Part shown: positions 51,476-62,110 of the stretch, piece by piece
Numbering within the stretch: position 1 is the stretch's first letter
Layout: each line of letters begins with the position of its first letter
Assembly: GCA_963783095.1 (NCBI GenBank)
Contig: CAWAMR010000012.1
Location: 337,210 to 401,209, forward strand
From: CAWAMR01 sp963783095
GTDB lineage: Bacteria; Planctomycetota; Planctomycetia; Gemmatales; Gemmataceae
Length of the DNA: 64,000 bases
Direction: 5' to 3'
The notes under the pieces: model-generated
The model's database searches: none
What the model was told of the DNA's origin: nothing
What the model saw: the letters and a program-made list of their open reading frames with translations, nothing else
Program-made: the position numbers and the translations under genes

Positions 51476-52937
51476 ATGCGCATCGCTATCGGCGGAATCA
51501 TGCATGAGTCGAATACCTTTATCACCTTGCCCACCACTCGTCAGCGTTTTGAAGAAGGAAGTTTAACTTTCGGCGCTGCCATGCTCCCGGTCTGGAGCGA
51601 AGCTCATCACGAAGTCGGCGGCTTCATCTCAGCTGCTTCGGCCTTTGGCTACGACCTCGTCCCAACCGTAATGGCCCTGGCCACTCCGGCAGGCCCCGTC
51701 ACCGATGCCGCGCTCGATGAGATTGTCGATTGCATCATTACGGAATGCGGCAAACAACCGATCGACGGCTTGTTGCTCGCGTTGCACGGGGCGATGGTCA
51801 CACCCAACTACCTCAGGCGCGGATACGGAAGTGCTTCGGCGCATCCGAAAAGTTCTTGGCCCCGAACTGCCGATTGCGCTGACGCTCGATTTTCACGGCA
51901 ATTGCACTCCCGAAATGGGCGATCATGCCAACATCATCATCGGCTATCAAACGTATCCCCATATCGATCAGCGCCTGCGCGGCATCCTCGCCGCGGAGTT
52001 GTTGGTCCACACCATCAATAAAGAGATTGCTCCTGTGACGGTGGTGGCGAAAAGCCCCATGCTCATCAACCTGCTCGGCCAGGCTACCGACCGGGAGCCG
52101 ATGCGATCACTCTTGAGCCGGGCACGGCAACTCGAACGGCAAGAAGGAATGCTGTCCGTCAGCCTGATGGCAGGTTTTGGTTACGCCGATGTACCCGAGG
52201 CGGGTGTCTCCGTGATTGCGGTGGCCGATGGCGATCGCGGCCTGGCCCAGGCTACCGCCGATACGTTGATCGATCGGCTCTGGGCGGTGCGTGAGGAGCT
52301 AAACGCTCCCTGTCTGACGCCGCGCGAGGCCGTCCATTTTGCGCTGGCCTCGGATCGCACGCCGGTGATTCTGGTCGATCTGGGCGATAACATCGGCGGC
52401 GGCTCCGCAGGCGATGGGACGGTCTTGCTCGCAGAACTGCTCAAGCAACATGCCTCCGGGACCGTGGTGGTACTCTATGCTCCCGAAGCGGTAAGTACAG
52501 CAACTACCCTGGGCGTTGGGAAATTCTTCAACGGCATCGTTGGCGGGGCGGTCGATTCGTTGCACGGCCAGCCGATGCGCATTCAGGGGATCGTAAAATC
52601 GCTGCACGACGGCAAGTGGGAGGAGCCTGAAGCTCGTCATGGCGGGAGGCGGCACAATGACCAGGGACCGACAGCGGTTGTCTCGATTGAAGGACCGAAC
52701 ACGGTCGTGCTCAATTCGCGCCGAACGCCGCCGTTTAGCCTGGGACAATTGACGAGCTTGGGAATCGATGTCCGACAGGCCCGAATGATCGTTGTCAAAG
52801 CAGCTGTGGCCTATAAGGCCGCTTACGCACCGATCGCCGGTCGGATCATTGAAGTGGACACGCCGGGGGCGACGGCGATTAATCCCGTTCATTTCGTCTA
52901 TAAAAATATCCGAAGACCCGTCTATCCACTCGATTAA
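51476..52937 (+). CDS. M81 family metallopeptidase (MlrC-like) (frameshifted)
   Basis: MlrC-like metallopeptidase, related to the enzyme that cleaves linear microcystin; about 487 residues. ATG 51476 starts MRIAIGGIMHESNTF, with the HES motif expected to bind zinc. Further metal-site residues lie in LTLDFHGNCTPEMGDHAN. Later conserved motifs: LLALHGAMVT, LVDLGDNIGGGSAGDGT and a C-terminal GIDVRQARMIVVKAAVAYKA. One frame change near 51815. It is followed 11 bp later by an asparaginase-like gene, so the pair probably acts on peptides or amides. Confidence 0.85.
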
Positions 52938-52948
52938 GGGAGTTCTTT

Positions 52949-53861
52949 ATGCCGGAACCTATCGTCATCGCTACCTGGCCGTTCGGAAAGCTCGCGGTCG
53001 ATTCGGCCTTGAAGCTGCTCGCACAAGGCAAACCCGCTCTCGACGCCGCCATCGCGGGAGCACAGGTTGTCGAGGACGATCCGAGCGTGCGCTCCGTCGG
53101 CTACGGCGGACTGGCCAACGCCATCGGCACCGTCACCCTGGATGCTTGTGTCATGGACGGCAAAACGCTCAATTGCGGAGCAGTTGCCGGCGTCGAGAAT
53201 ATCCGCCATGCGGCAGCGCCTGCGCGCAAGGTCATGGAGAAAACGCCCCACGTATTCCTTGTGGGAGAAGGCGCGAAGTGGTTCGCCATGCAAAATGGTT
53301 TTCCACTCGAAACCTTGAACACGCCCGAAAGTGTTGCCGAATGGGAGAAGAAACGTCCCAAAGACAGCAAGCCGGCAGTCCAACCCGGCAGCAAGGAACT
53401 GGGAAGTCCTTCGGGCAGTCACGACACGGTGACGGTTCTGGCACTGGATAAGGACGGGAACCTTGGCGGAGTCTGCACGACATCGGGATTGGCCTACAAA
53501 TTGCCGGGCCGAGTGGGCGATTCTCCGATTATCGGTGCCGGCCTATATGTGGACAATCAAAGCGGTGCAGCGGGAGCAACGGGAGTGGGCGAGGAAATCA
53601 TTCGGATAACGGGAAGTTTCTTCATCACCGAGTTGATTCGTAGCGGGAAGAGCCCAAGAAGCGTGTGAGACAGCAGTCAAGCGGATCAATTCAACCGCGA
53701 TGCGCCGAGGCGTTCATCCGGCGTCGGTCGCGTTTTTGGCACTGGACCCGAAAGGGAACCCGGGCGCAGCTTGCACGTTGCGGACAGGTTTCAAATATGC
53801 GGTTGGTCGAGGCAATAAGGTGGAGTTGGTTCAGGCGAAAGAGATTGAGCCGAATATGTGA
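52949..53861 (+). CDS. N4-glycosylasparaginase / isoaspartyl peptidase family (frameshifted)
   Basis: Ntn-hydrolase of the T2 family that self-cleaves before a Thr. The cleavage site is in SGSHDTVTVLALDKDGN (HDT). Upstream segments DAAIAGAQVVEDDPSVRSVG and GGLANAIGTVTLDACVMDG are characteristic of glycosylasparaginases. A frame change near 53655 restores ETAVKRINSTAMRRGVHPAS and the C-terminal LVQAKEIEPNM. No signal peptide. About 303 residues. Overlaps nothing but is 11 bp from the M81 gene, so likely one operon. Precise substrate (GlcNAc-Asn or isoaspartyl) not determinable. Confidence 0.88.
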
Positions 53862-53876
53862 CTTATAACACGCCAA

Positions 53877-54012
53877 GGCGAGCGTCGAGGCGTAAGCCCG
53901 ACGTGGACTTCCACCTTCCACTCGAGTATTTCCATTCGCAACTTTGACTCTGGAGGAGACCCAGTTAGTGGTGTGTGGAAGTCCACGTCGAGCTTACGCC
54001 TCGACGCTCGCC
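53877..54012. repeat. 38-bp inverted repeat
   Basis: Arms 53877-53914 and 53975-54012 match with one mismatch; the spacer is 60 bp. The arms contain GCGTCGAGGCGTAAGC and TGGACTTCCAC. It sits between the convergent asparaginase and ilvD genes, 23 bp beyond the ilvD stop. Confidence 0.95.
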
Positions 54013-54034
54013 CAAATCTCGCATTCCCGGCCGA

Positions 54035-55727
<1,693 letters not shown>

Positions 55728-55798
55728 TTCTTAACCTTTCTAAATTCTCAAACGGGGCAAGGTAATCAAAAAGCACGCCGCAGACAGAAGCACGCCGA

Positions 55799-55915
55799 AA
55801 GTCAGAGGTCAGAGGTCAGAGGTCAGCAAACACGCAAGGCGTCTGACTTCTGACTTCTGACTTCTGACTACCGACCTCTGACTTCTGTCTTCTGTCCTCT
55901 GTCTTTTGTCCTCCG
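55799..55915. repeat. heptamer-type inverted repeat (GTCAGAG units)
   Basis: The left arm repeats GTCAGAG units (55799-55830); the right arm repeats CTTCTGA and CTCTGAC units (55843-55915). The spacer is only about 12 bp. It lies upstream of ilvD and of the pilin genes; the remainder of the gap to 56131 appears to be leader sequence. Confidence 0.9.
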
Positions 55916-56131
55916 GCGCGCTGCCTACCTGAATTGGGATTAGTTAAGATGAGTTCAGATTCCACCATAAGTAGCGATAATTCTCGAAAAAATTCCTGTA
56001 GCGGTGTTTGCAAGTGTTCGGGATATGCACTAGATACCTGTTGTGTAGTTAATGACGGTTGCAACGAAAACGACAGCCGTGACGAAAAGATTAATCGATC
56101 TGGTCGTATGAATTTCAACAGGAGAAATGTG

Positions 56132-56311
56132 ATGAAAAGCATGATGAAGAAATTGGTGAGCTTCCTGAAAAAGGAAGATGGCCCAACCGCAGTGGAATAT
56201 GCCGTGATGCTGGCACTGATTATTGTCGTCTGCATCGCCGCGATCGCCACCCTCGGCTCCAACGCCAATAACACCTTTAGCAGCGTCTCCACCAAAGTTG
56301 GTGCTAGCTGA
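56132..56311 (+). CDS. Flp/Fap-type pilin 1
   Basis: Short prepilin of 59 residues for a Tad-type pilus. Start ATG 56132 with GGAG at 56121. Leader MKSMMKKLVSFLKKEDG is followed by the cleavage-site motif G-PTAVEY and a hydrophobic helix (AVMLALIIVVCIAAIATLG), then SNANNTFSSVSTKVGAS. After cleavage by prepilin peptidase the Glu and Tyr of the motif direct assembly. First of six pilin genes; almost identical to the second. No tad export genes are in the window. Confidence 0.92.
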   Translation: MKSMMKKLVSFLKKEDGPTAVEYAVMLALIIVVCIAAIATLGSNANNTFSSVSTKVGAS

Positions 56312-56348
56312 TGTTGAATTGAACTCGCCCACCCTACAACACAAAACC

Positions 56349-56371
56349 AGCGGTCGATTTGACCGCTTTTG
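56349..56371 (+). terminator. intrinsic terminator after pilin 1
   Basis: AGCGGTC, a 5-nt loop and GACCGCT form a 7-bp stem followed by TTTT. Confidence 0.75.
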
Positions 56372-56425
56372 CTGAATTGAGTCATTTACACGATCCCACA
56401 AACTGAGACTACCCGGAGCAGCACT

Positions 56426-56605
56426 ATGAAGAGCATGATGAAGAAACTGGTAAGCTTCCTGAAAAAGGAAGATGGCCCGACCGCAGTGGAATATGCCGTT
56501 ATGCTGGCGCTGATTATTGTCGTCTGCATCGCCGCCATTGCCACCCTTGGCTCCAATGCCAACAATACCTTCAGTACCGTGTCGACAAAGGTCGGCGAAA
56601 GCTGA
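56426..56605 (+). CDS. Flp/Fap-type pilin 2
   Basis: 59-residue prepilin, nearly the same as pilin 1 (differing mainly at the C-terminus, TVSTKVGES), consistent with recent duplication. Leader KKLVSFLKKEDG, motif GPTAVEYAVML, helix AVMLALIIVVCIAAIATLG. ATG 56426, preceded by CCGGAG about 9 bp upstream. Separate terminator on both sides. Confidence 0.92.
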   Translation: MKSMMKKLVSFLKKEDGPTAVEYAVMLALIIVVCIAAIATLGSNANNTFSTVSTKVGES

Positions 56606-56640
56606 GTCAATCTTTCCCCACGATCCTTCTGTCGGAAAAT

Positions 56641-56674
56641 AGGAGCCTTTGCCTGCACGGCGAGGCTCCTTTTC
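56641..56674 (+). terminator. intrinsic terminator after pilin 2
   Basis: AGGAGCCT at 56641 pairs with AGGCTCCT at 56663, followed by TTTT; the 14-nt loop contains CTGCACGG. Confidence 0.8.
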
Positions 56675-56717
56675 ATTTCGGATGAATCCCCCGTTGAAAG
56701 CCGGAGTCGTTCCATTC

Positions 56718-56903
56718 ATGCATGCCATTGCGCAACGATTGATCCATTTTTTGAAACAGGAAGACGCCCCGACGGCGGTTGAGTATGCCATCATGTTGGC
56801 GCTGATTGTTGTGGTTTGCATCGGCGCAGTTGCGATCCTTGGATCCAATGCAAACAATACTTTCAGCAATGTTGGCGCAAATGTCAAAGGCGCTGGATCC
56901 TGA
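56718..56903 (+). CDS. Flp/Fap-type pilin 3 (Ala at the cleavage site)
   Basis: 61-residue prepilin starting MHAIAQRLIHFLKQEDA. The cleavage motif reads A-PTAVEY instead of G-PTAVEY: the residue before the cut is Ala rather than the Gly required by most prepilin peptidases. The hydrophobic helix AIMLALIVVVCIGAVAILG and SNANNTFSNVGANVKGAGS are otherwise normal. It could be processed poorly, or act as a minor pilin. ATG 56718. Confidence 0.88.
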   Translation: MHAIAQRLIHFLKQEDAPTAVEYAIMLALIVVVCIGAVAILGSNANNTFSNVGANVKGAGS

Positions 56904-56945
56904 TGTCGGATTGCCAATACTATCGTTACAACGGTTCCAGCCATC

Positions 56946-56973
56946 GCCGCGGTCTCCGGGCCGCGGCTTTTTT
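56946..56973 (+). terminator. intrinsic terminator after pilin 3
   Basis: GCCGCGG, an 8-nt loop and CCGCGGC form a GC-rich stem followed by six T residues. Confidence 0.88.
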
Positions 56974-57183
56974 GTTGGACGATCCGTACTGCAAATGACT
57001 ATATATTCGATGCAATCGTTAGATCATGCCCGATTTGTCTAATTTGGATAGCAAGAACTACTTCCCCAATTCGCGCATCTCCTGAATTCTGCTGCTAGGG
57101 TATAACGGGTGTGGTGATGATATTCATGCATCCCACGATATTCCTTGTATGGGTCCCAATCCCTCTAATCCGGAGAATTGAAG

Positions 57184-57369
57184 ATGCGCAACTTGAAGAA
57201 GAGACTGGTGAATTTCCTGAAAAAAGAAGATGGCCCAACCGCCGTGGAATATGCGGTGATGTTGGCGCTCATCATCGTGGTCTGCCTGGCGGCGATCGGC
57301 ACGCTGGGTTCCAACACGAATGCGACATTCAGCAATGTCGCCAACCGAATTGCACCCACGGCCAGCTGA
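57184..57369 (+). CDS. Flp/Fap-type pilin 4
   Basis: 61-residue prepilin, MRNLKKRLVNFLKKEDG then PTAVEYAVMLALIIVVCLAA, ending NVANRIAPTAS. ATG 57184 with GGAG 9 bp upstream. Standard cleavage motif. A GC-rich hairpin (about 57378-57417) follows and may separate it from the next gene. Confidence 0.9.
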   Translation: MRNLKKRLVNFLKKEDGPTAVEYAVMLALIIVVCLAAIGTLGSNTNATFSNVANRIAPTAS

Positions 57370-57446
57370 ACTGGCGAATTCTCTCCGGGTCAGCTGCACC
57401 CGTTGGCGACCCCGGAGGTTCCTCCCTCCTTTTTGCAGGTGTCATC

Positions 57447-57632
57447 ATGCGTGGCTGGATACAATCGTTCGTGAAATTCATGAAAAAAGAAGATGGGCCG
57501 ACCGGGGTGGAATATGCCATCATGCTCGCGCTCGTGATCGTAATCTGTGTAGGCGCTATCTCCATTCTGGGAAGCAATGCCAACACAACGTTCGGCAATG
57601 TCAGTGCTCGAACCAAAGGGGCAGCCAGCTAG
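57447..57632 (+). CDS. Flp/Fap-type pilin 5
   Basis: 61-residue prepilin, MRGWIQSFVKFMKKEDG then PTGVEYAIMLALVIVICVGA, ending NVSARTKGAAS. The motif differs only by Gly for Ala (PTGVEY). ATG 57447. Its stop is 4 bp before a heptamer-type inverted repeat that could serve as terminator. Confidence 0.9.
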   Translation: MRGWIQSFVKFMKKEDGPTGVEYAIMLALVIVICVGAISILGSNANTTFGNVSARTKGAAS

Positions 57633-57635
57633 GGG

Positions 57636-57729
57636 AGTGGTCGGTGAACAGTGGTCAGTGGTCAGAAAATGCAAAGACAAAAGACCCTCGCGACTTGGCT
57701 ATTTGCTGACCACTGACCACTGACCACTC
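57636..57729. repeat. heptamer-type inverted repeat (GTGGTCA units)
   Basis: Left arm 57636-57665 and right arm 57705-57729 repeat GTGGTCA and TGACCAC units. The spacer includes AAATGCAAAGACAAAAGACC, closely matching that at 36473. It lies directly after pilin 5. Confidence 0.92.
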
Positions 57730-57905
57730 TTTGCGACCCTAGCAATGAGATTCAGATATCGCATCAAAGCTCAGGGCCGCAGAATCGAATAATTCGATAT
57801 TTTCGGAGCTATCGTCGGAATCGGTTCTAGTCTTGAGTCAGATTACATCGATTGCCTCGGAACCAATCGATGGGTCTGCGGAATTCGCCCAAGAGGAGAG
57901 GTCAC

Positions 57906-58085
57906 ATGAGTCGAGTCAAACAACTGGTTTACGATTTCCTGCGCAAGGAAGACGGCCCCACTGCGGTGGAATGCGCCTTGATGCTGGCGCTGATGATTGT
58001 GGTTTGCGTCGTAGCGATCAACACGCTTCAACCCAACGGCGCGCCAACCGAAGGCGCGGTCGTCGTTCAATCCGCTTCGGATTGA
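57906..58085 (+). CDS. Flp-like pilin 6 (divergent, Cys replaces Tyr)
   Basis: 59-residue prepilin, MSRVKQLVYDFLRKEDG then PTAVECALMLALMIVVCVVA. The conserved Tyr of the Glu-Tyr motif is replaced by Cys, and the C-terminus (PNGAPTEGAVVVQSASD) is unlike the others. ATG 57906 follows a strong GAGGAGAGG site. Probably a specialised minor pilin or a gene losing function. Confidence 0.85.
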   Translation: MSRVKQLVYDFLRKEDGPTAVECALMLALMIVVCVVAINTLQPNGAPTEGAVVVQSASD

Positions 58086-58104
58086 ACGATCCAAGCAACA
58101 CGTT

Positions 58105-58138
58105 TTCGATCCTCTTTCTCAGGTACGAGGGGATCGAA
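58105..58138. terminator. hairpin after pilin 6
   Basis: TTCGATCC(TC) pairs imperfectly with GAGGGGATCGAA. It lies between the pilin array and purK (converging), and could terminate both. Confidence 0.5.
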
Positions 58139-58152
58139 TGAAACTGCTCGCA

Positions 58153-59244
58153 TTATCCCTTCCATATACTTTTCACCCGGAATTCGCGCTGAGCAAGCTC
58201 GGACTCATTGGCCGCGCATATCGTGATGTGTCCTACTTTGCGATTGGTTCGCGGCGTTTTACCGTAATCGTGCCAGTGCGTTCCGGGAATGGCGAGCAAG
58301 TCGATCATATGCGGCAATTCGCCGATCGCATTGAGCATCACCGAGCAGCCCACGGGAAGGGTCGATCCGAGCGGCAGTCCCAGAACAGCGCGCAGGTGAT
58401 TCTCGAACTGACTGGTTTCCGCGCCCTCAATGGTCCAGTGCCCCGAATTATGGACGCGCGGGGCCATCTCGTTGACCAGCAGATGACCCTTGCATTCAAA
58501 AAGTTCGATCGCCAGCACCCCGACATAGTTCAGTTCCGTCAGCGCTCGTCGAGCATATTCTTCCGCAGTTTTTTGCAAATGGGCTGAGAGATTCGGTGCC
58601 GGTGCCGTCGTTTGGCGGAGCATGCCGAGGCGATGTTCATTCTGAACCAGCGGGTAGGAAACGATTTCGCCGGATCGACCGCGCACTGCAACGATTGATA
58701 ATTCCCGGTCGAAGGGAACGAATCCTTCCCAGATGAGCGCTCGTCCCGCGAGTTTTTCCCAGGCCATTTCGACATCGTGGGCCGAATGCAGCACTGCCTG
58801 TCCTTTGCCGTCATAGCCGAATCGTGTCGTTTTCAGCACTGCCGGCAGACCGATGCGCTGGAGCGCGCTATCCAGCTCGTCCCGGGTGTTGACCGCTGCG
58901 AAGGGTGCGACGGGGATACCGAGTCGATCGAAGAATGTTTTTTCCGAGATGCGATCCTGTGCCACTGCCAGAGCATCGGGAGGAGGAAAGACCGGGAGGC
59001 GATCTCCCAGCCAACGAACGGAATCGACCGGAACATTTTCGAATTCATACGTGACGGCGTCGAGTCCTGCTGCGAACTCGAAAAGCGCACGATAGTCGTC
59101 GAATTCCCCAAGTATTCTCGGGGCAGCCTGGGCAGCGGATGATTCGCGGGCCGGTTCGAGGAATCGACACTGCACTCCGAGCGGATACCCCGCCAGAGCC
59201 AGCATCCGACCGAGTTGCCCACCTCCGAGAATACCCAGTTTCAT
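58153..59244 (-). CDS. purK: N5-carboxyaminoimidazole ribonucleotide synthase
   Basis: ATP-grasp enzyme of purine biosynthesis, converting AIR and bicarbonate to N5-CAIR. 363 residues, frame intact. Start MKLGILGGGQLGRMLALAGY. Motifs: VTYEFENVP, AVLKTTRFGYDGKGQAVL, LIWEGFVPFDRELSIVAVRG, LLVNEMAPRVHNSGHWTIEG and IPGTHWHDYGKTPRTNRKVG. A complete PurK. A purE gene is not in the window. Confidence 0.95.
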   Translation of the reverse strand: MKLGILGGGQLGRMLALAGYPLGVQCRFLEPARESSAAQAAPRILGEFDDYRALFEFAAGLDAVTYEFENVPVDSVRWLGDRLPVFPPPDALAVAQDRISEKTFFDRLGIPVAPFAAVNTRDELDSALQRIGLPAVLKTTRFGYDGKGQAVLHSAHDVEMAWEKLAGRALIWEGFVPFDRELSIVAVRGRSGEIVSYPLVQNEHRLGMLRQTTAPAPNLSAHLQKTAEEYARRALTELNYVGVLAIELFECKGHLLVNEMAPRVHNSGHWTIEGAETSQFENHLRAVLGLPLGSTLPVGCSVMLNAIGELPHMIDLLAIPGTHWHDYGKTPRTNRKVGHITICAANESELAQREFRVKSIWKG

Positions 59245-59315
59245 TCATTTACCCAACTTGTCACCAGTCCGGCCTGGAACCCATGATGACGCCGACCAAG
59301 GGAGAAGCCGGCAAA

Positions 59316-59903
59316 CTACTGCAGCGCCGGCAATTCCTTGGCTCGGGGAAATCGTTGCAGAAAGTCGAGGAACTGGTCGAGCAACGACGAGGCCGAGGGC
59401 GAATTCCTTCCTTCAACCGTCAAACAGGCCGGCATGATGTGAATCGCGCCACGAAACCCCGTCATACTGATTTCGCAAGAACTTACATCGCTGGTGCAAC
59501 GGATGGTTACTCCAGGCACTTCCTCTTCTTCCAGTCGATCTACCAATTCAATCATATCGACCGGATCGACGAATTCGAAAACCAGCACCTGAAAAATCGT
59601 GCCGAAGACCGCCAAGAACTCGGAACGTCGAACCACGCTTACATCGGCCAAACCCGTTACTTCTCGCCGCCAAATCACCTGTGCGGGATCACTGGGATCC
59701 AGCAGCAAGCGGACAGAGTAATCGAAATGCGGAGTGCGTATAAAGCCGCAACCATCGTCATCGGTGCTGGATTCGAGCTGTTTGCGCCGGAAGGCGAAAC
59801 TTTCACGCAGGGCCTGATAAGTCTCATTGATGTCGGACTTGATCTCCTCGACTGCAAGTCGAGCGATAAATTTCTGAGCGCTGGGTGTGGCACGATCCGG
59901 CAC
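59316..59903 (-). CDS. hypothetical protein
   Basis: 195 residues; I do not recognise the family. GTG at 59903 has GAAGAG upstream. It has no signal peptide, starting PDRATPSAQKFIARLAVEEI. Mixed alpha/beta content with a hydrophobic strand FLAVFGTIFQVLVFEFVDPV and an acidic loop (DRLEEEEVPG). The C-terminus is helical, DQFLDFLQRFPRAKELPA. Same strand as purK with a 71-bp gap (this gene upstream of purK), so possibly cotranscribed. Confidence 0.55.
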   Translation of the reverse strand: MPDRATPSAQKFIARLAVEEIKSDINETYQALRESFAFRRKQLESSTDDDGCGFIRTPHFDYSVRLLLDPSDPAQVIWRREVTGLADVSVVRRSEFLAVFGTIFQVLVFEFVDPVDMIELVDRLEEEEVPGVTIRCTSDVSSCEISMTGFRGAIHIMPACLTVEGRNSPSASSLLDQFLDFLQRFPRAKELPALQ

Positions 59904-60119
59904 GGCATAACTCTTCAGAAATCCGCAGATCCTTGACCCGGCTCCTGGTCTCGGCCCGAAAGGCGACCCGCTTCAAAGATCCAAACGTCGTGTCCACGAA
60001 ATCCGCTCCCGTTCAAAGTTCAAACGGCGGGCTCGAAGACTCACCCGCCCTGCACGGTTTCCTGCCGTGAGACGATGGGTTGATTATCGTACCATCCGTT
60101 GACGAGACATAATAGGTCC

Positions 60120-62047
60120 GCTGGAGCACGTATTGCGGTTTTCCGGTCAGGTTCCGAATTGCCGATCACCCGCATCTCCCAGACCCGTCGCGCCAATATT
60201 TGGGTTCCGCTCGCGTTCACTGAGCAAGAGCGAGCCGACCGAGTAGACGGATGGCTCAACGTAGTGGGCCGTCTGAAACCCGGTGTGACGCTGGCGCAAG
60301 CGCAACAAGCGATGGACCCCATCGCGCAAAGCCTTTGAGAAACTTTATCCCGCCACGAATACAAACAGCGGAATTTTCTTGAACAGCTTGCGCCACGAGA
60401 TCGGAAAACATGTGGGCGACCAGGGCATTTACATGAGCTTCTGTATCGGTATCTGCATTCTTCTGATCGCTTGCGCCAATGTAGCGGGAATACTTCTCGC
60501 GCGTTCTTTGTCTCGTCAGAAAGAAATGGCCCTAAGAATTTCACTCGGCGCGAACCGTTTCCGCATCGTGCGCCAACTCCTGACCGAGAATGTGTGGCTC
60601 TTCGTTGTCGTTGCCGGTCTCGGAGTTGTGCTCGCGAAGTGGGGAGGTGAATGGATTACCAATTTGATTCCGTTCCAAAATCGCGGCTATCTTCCGAACT
60701 ACGGCCGCCTCTATGTGGATTTTCCCACTCTAGCCTACTCGGTCGGGATTGCGCCTTTCTCTGCTCTTGCTTTTGGATTAACGCCCGCGCTGCATAGCTC
60801 CAAACCTGACCTCACGGGCATGTTGAAAGATGCGGGCGGTTCAGCCTCTGTTGGTTTGCGCGGGAGGCGCATGAGAAATGTCCTGGTGGTGCTGGAGGTT
60901 TCTCTCGCTTTGACCTCGCTAGTGCCTGCCGGCCTGATGATTGAATGGTTGAAAAACATCAACAATATCGATCTGGGATTCCGCTCCGATCATGTGCTGA
61001 CCGCACGAATCACTTTGCCCGACACGGCCTATGCCGATCCGCATCAGGTGGCGAGTTTTTACAATCGCCTGCTGGATCGCATCCAGGCATTACCGCAGGT
61101 CACCTCCACTGGAGCAAGCCAGTACATTCCGTTTGGCGACGAATACGATTCACCGAAGAAATGCTTTTCGAAGGACGGGCCGCGCCGGAGCTGGGGAAAT
61201 TACCCCGGAACGGCAATCACAGCCGCAACTCCCGGATACGCCTCGGTCCTCGGCCTGCAAACGATTCGCGGGCGCTTCATTTCCGATCAGGATGGTCCAG
61301 ACTCACCGTGCATAATAGGTATCGATCAAACGCTCGCCGATCGCTATTTTCCGCATCAAGATCCAATCGGCCAGAGAATTCAGCTCGGGCGCGACAGCAC
61401 CACGATGCGCACAGTGGTCGGCATCGTAAAAAATGTTCGGTTGGATACGGATTTCAACCGTCCGCTGGCATCGGAGAGTTACATTCCCCTTTTCACAGTC
61501 TCCCAGCAGATCGATGGTAATTCTATTGCGAACTTCCGGCGATCCGACGGCTCTCGCTGCAGGGCTTCGCCAGGCCGTCACTTCGCTGGACCAGAATCAG
61601 CCGGTTTCGCAGGTCGTTTCGCTGAACCAATTGATCAGCGATCAGGAAGCGCCCATCAGGATATTCACCCGGGTTCACAAATTTCTTCGGAGTTCTCGCA
61701 CTGTTCCTGGCGGCTATCGGAATTTACGGAACCATGGCTTATATCGTGGAAGGTCGCACAAAAGAAATGGGCATTCGTGTGGCCCTGGGCGCGAGTCCTC
61801 GAGACGTCATGCGATTGGTTTTGACCCACAGCGTTCGTATTACTTTTGTGGGCATTCTGCTGGGCTTGGCTGGAGCGTTGGCATTGGCTCGATTGATTGC
61901 GGGGATTGTTCGTTGGCGTAAACGCGGCCGATCCGCGATTTATTTCAGCGCAGCAGTGGTCTTGGGCGCGGCGATTTTGCTCGCGAGCTATTTGCCGGCG
62001 CGACGCGCCATGCGCGGGATCCCATGGTCGCGCTCCGTCATGAATGA
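60120..62047 (+). CDS. MacB/FtsX-like ABC permease, ADOP type (5' truncated, frameshifted)
   Basis: Permease of the acidobacterial-type duplicated orphan permease family. The N-terminal helix and first half of the periplasmic domain are missing; the first reliable sequence is NIWVPLAFTEQERADRVDGW. Then GRLKPGVTLAQAQQAMDPIA, a transmembrane block (CIGICILLIACANVAGILLA), LSRQKEMALRISLGANRFRI and FGLTPALHSSKPDLTGMLKD. Second half: TMAYIVEGRTKEMGIRVALG. Frame changes near 60340, 61530, 61675 and 62010; the true end DPMVALRHE is at 62047. No ATPase gene is adjacent. Confidence 0.8.
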
Positions 62048-62110
62048 AGTAGGAACGGTTGCTCGGAACAAGTTCTGTGACAGATACATGTAAAAACCAT
62101 CGGGGGCCAT

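Noticed and set aside
56030..56944. Long minus-strand reading frame opposite the pilins
   Set aside because: It arises from repeated pilin codons; the plus strand has six clean genes with ribosome sites and terminators.
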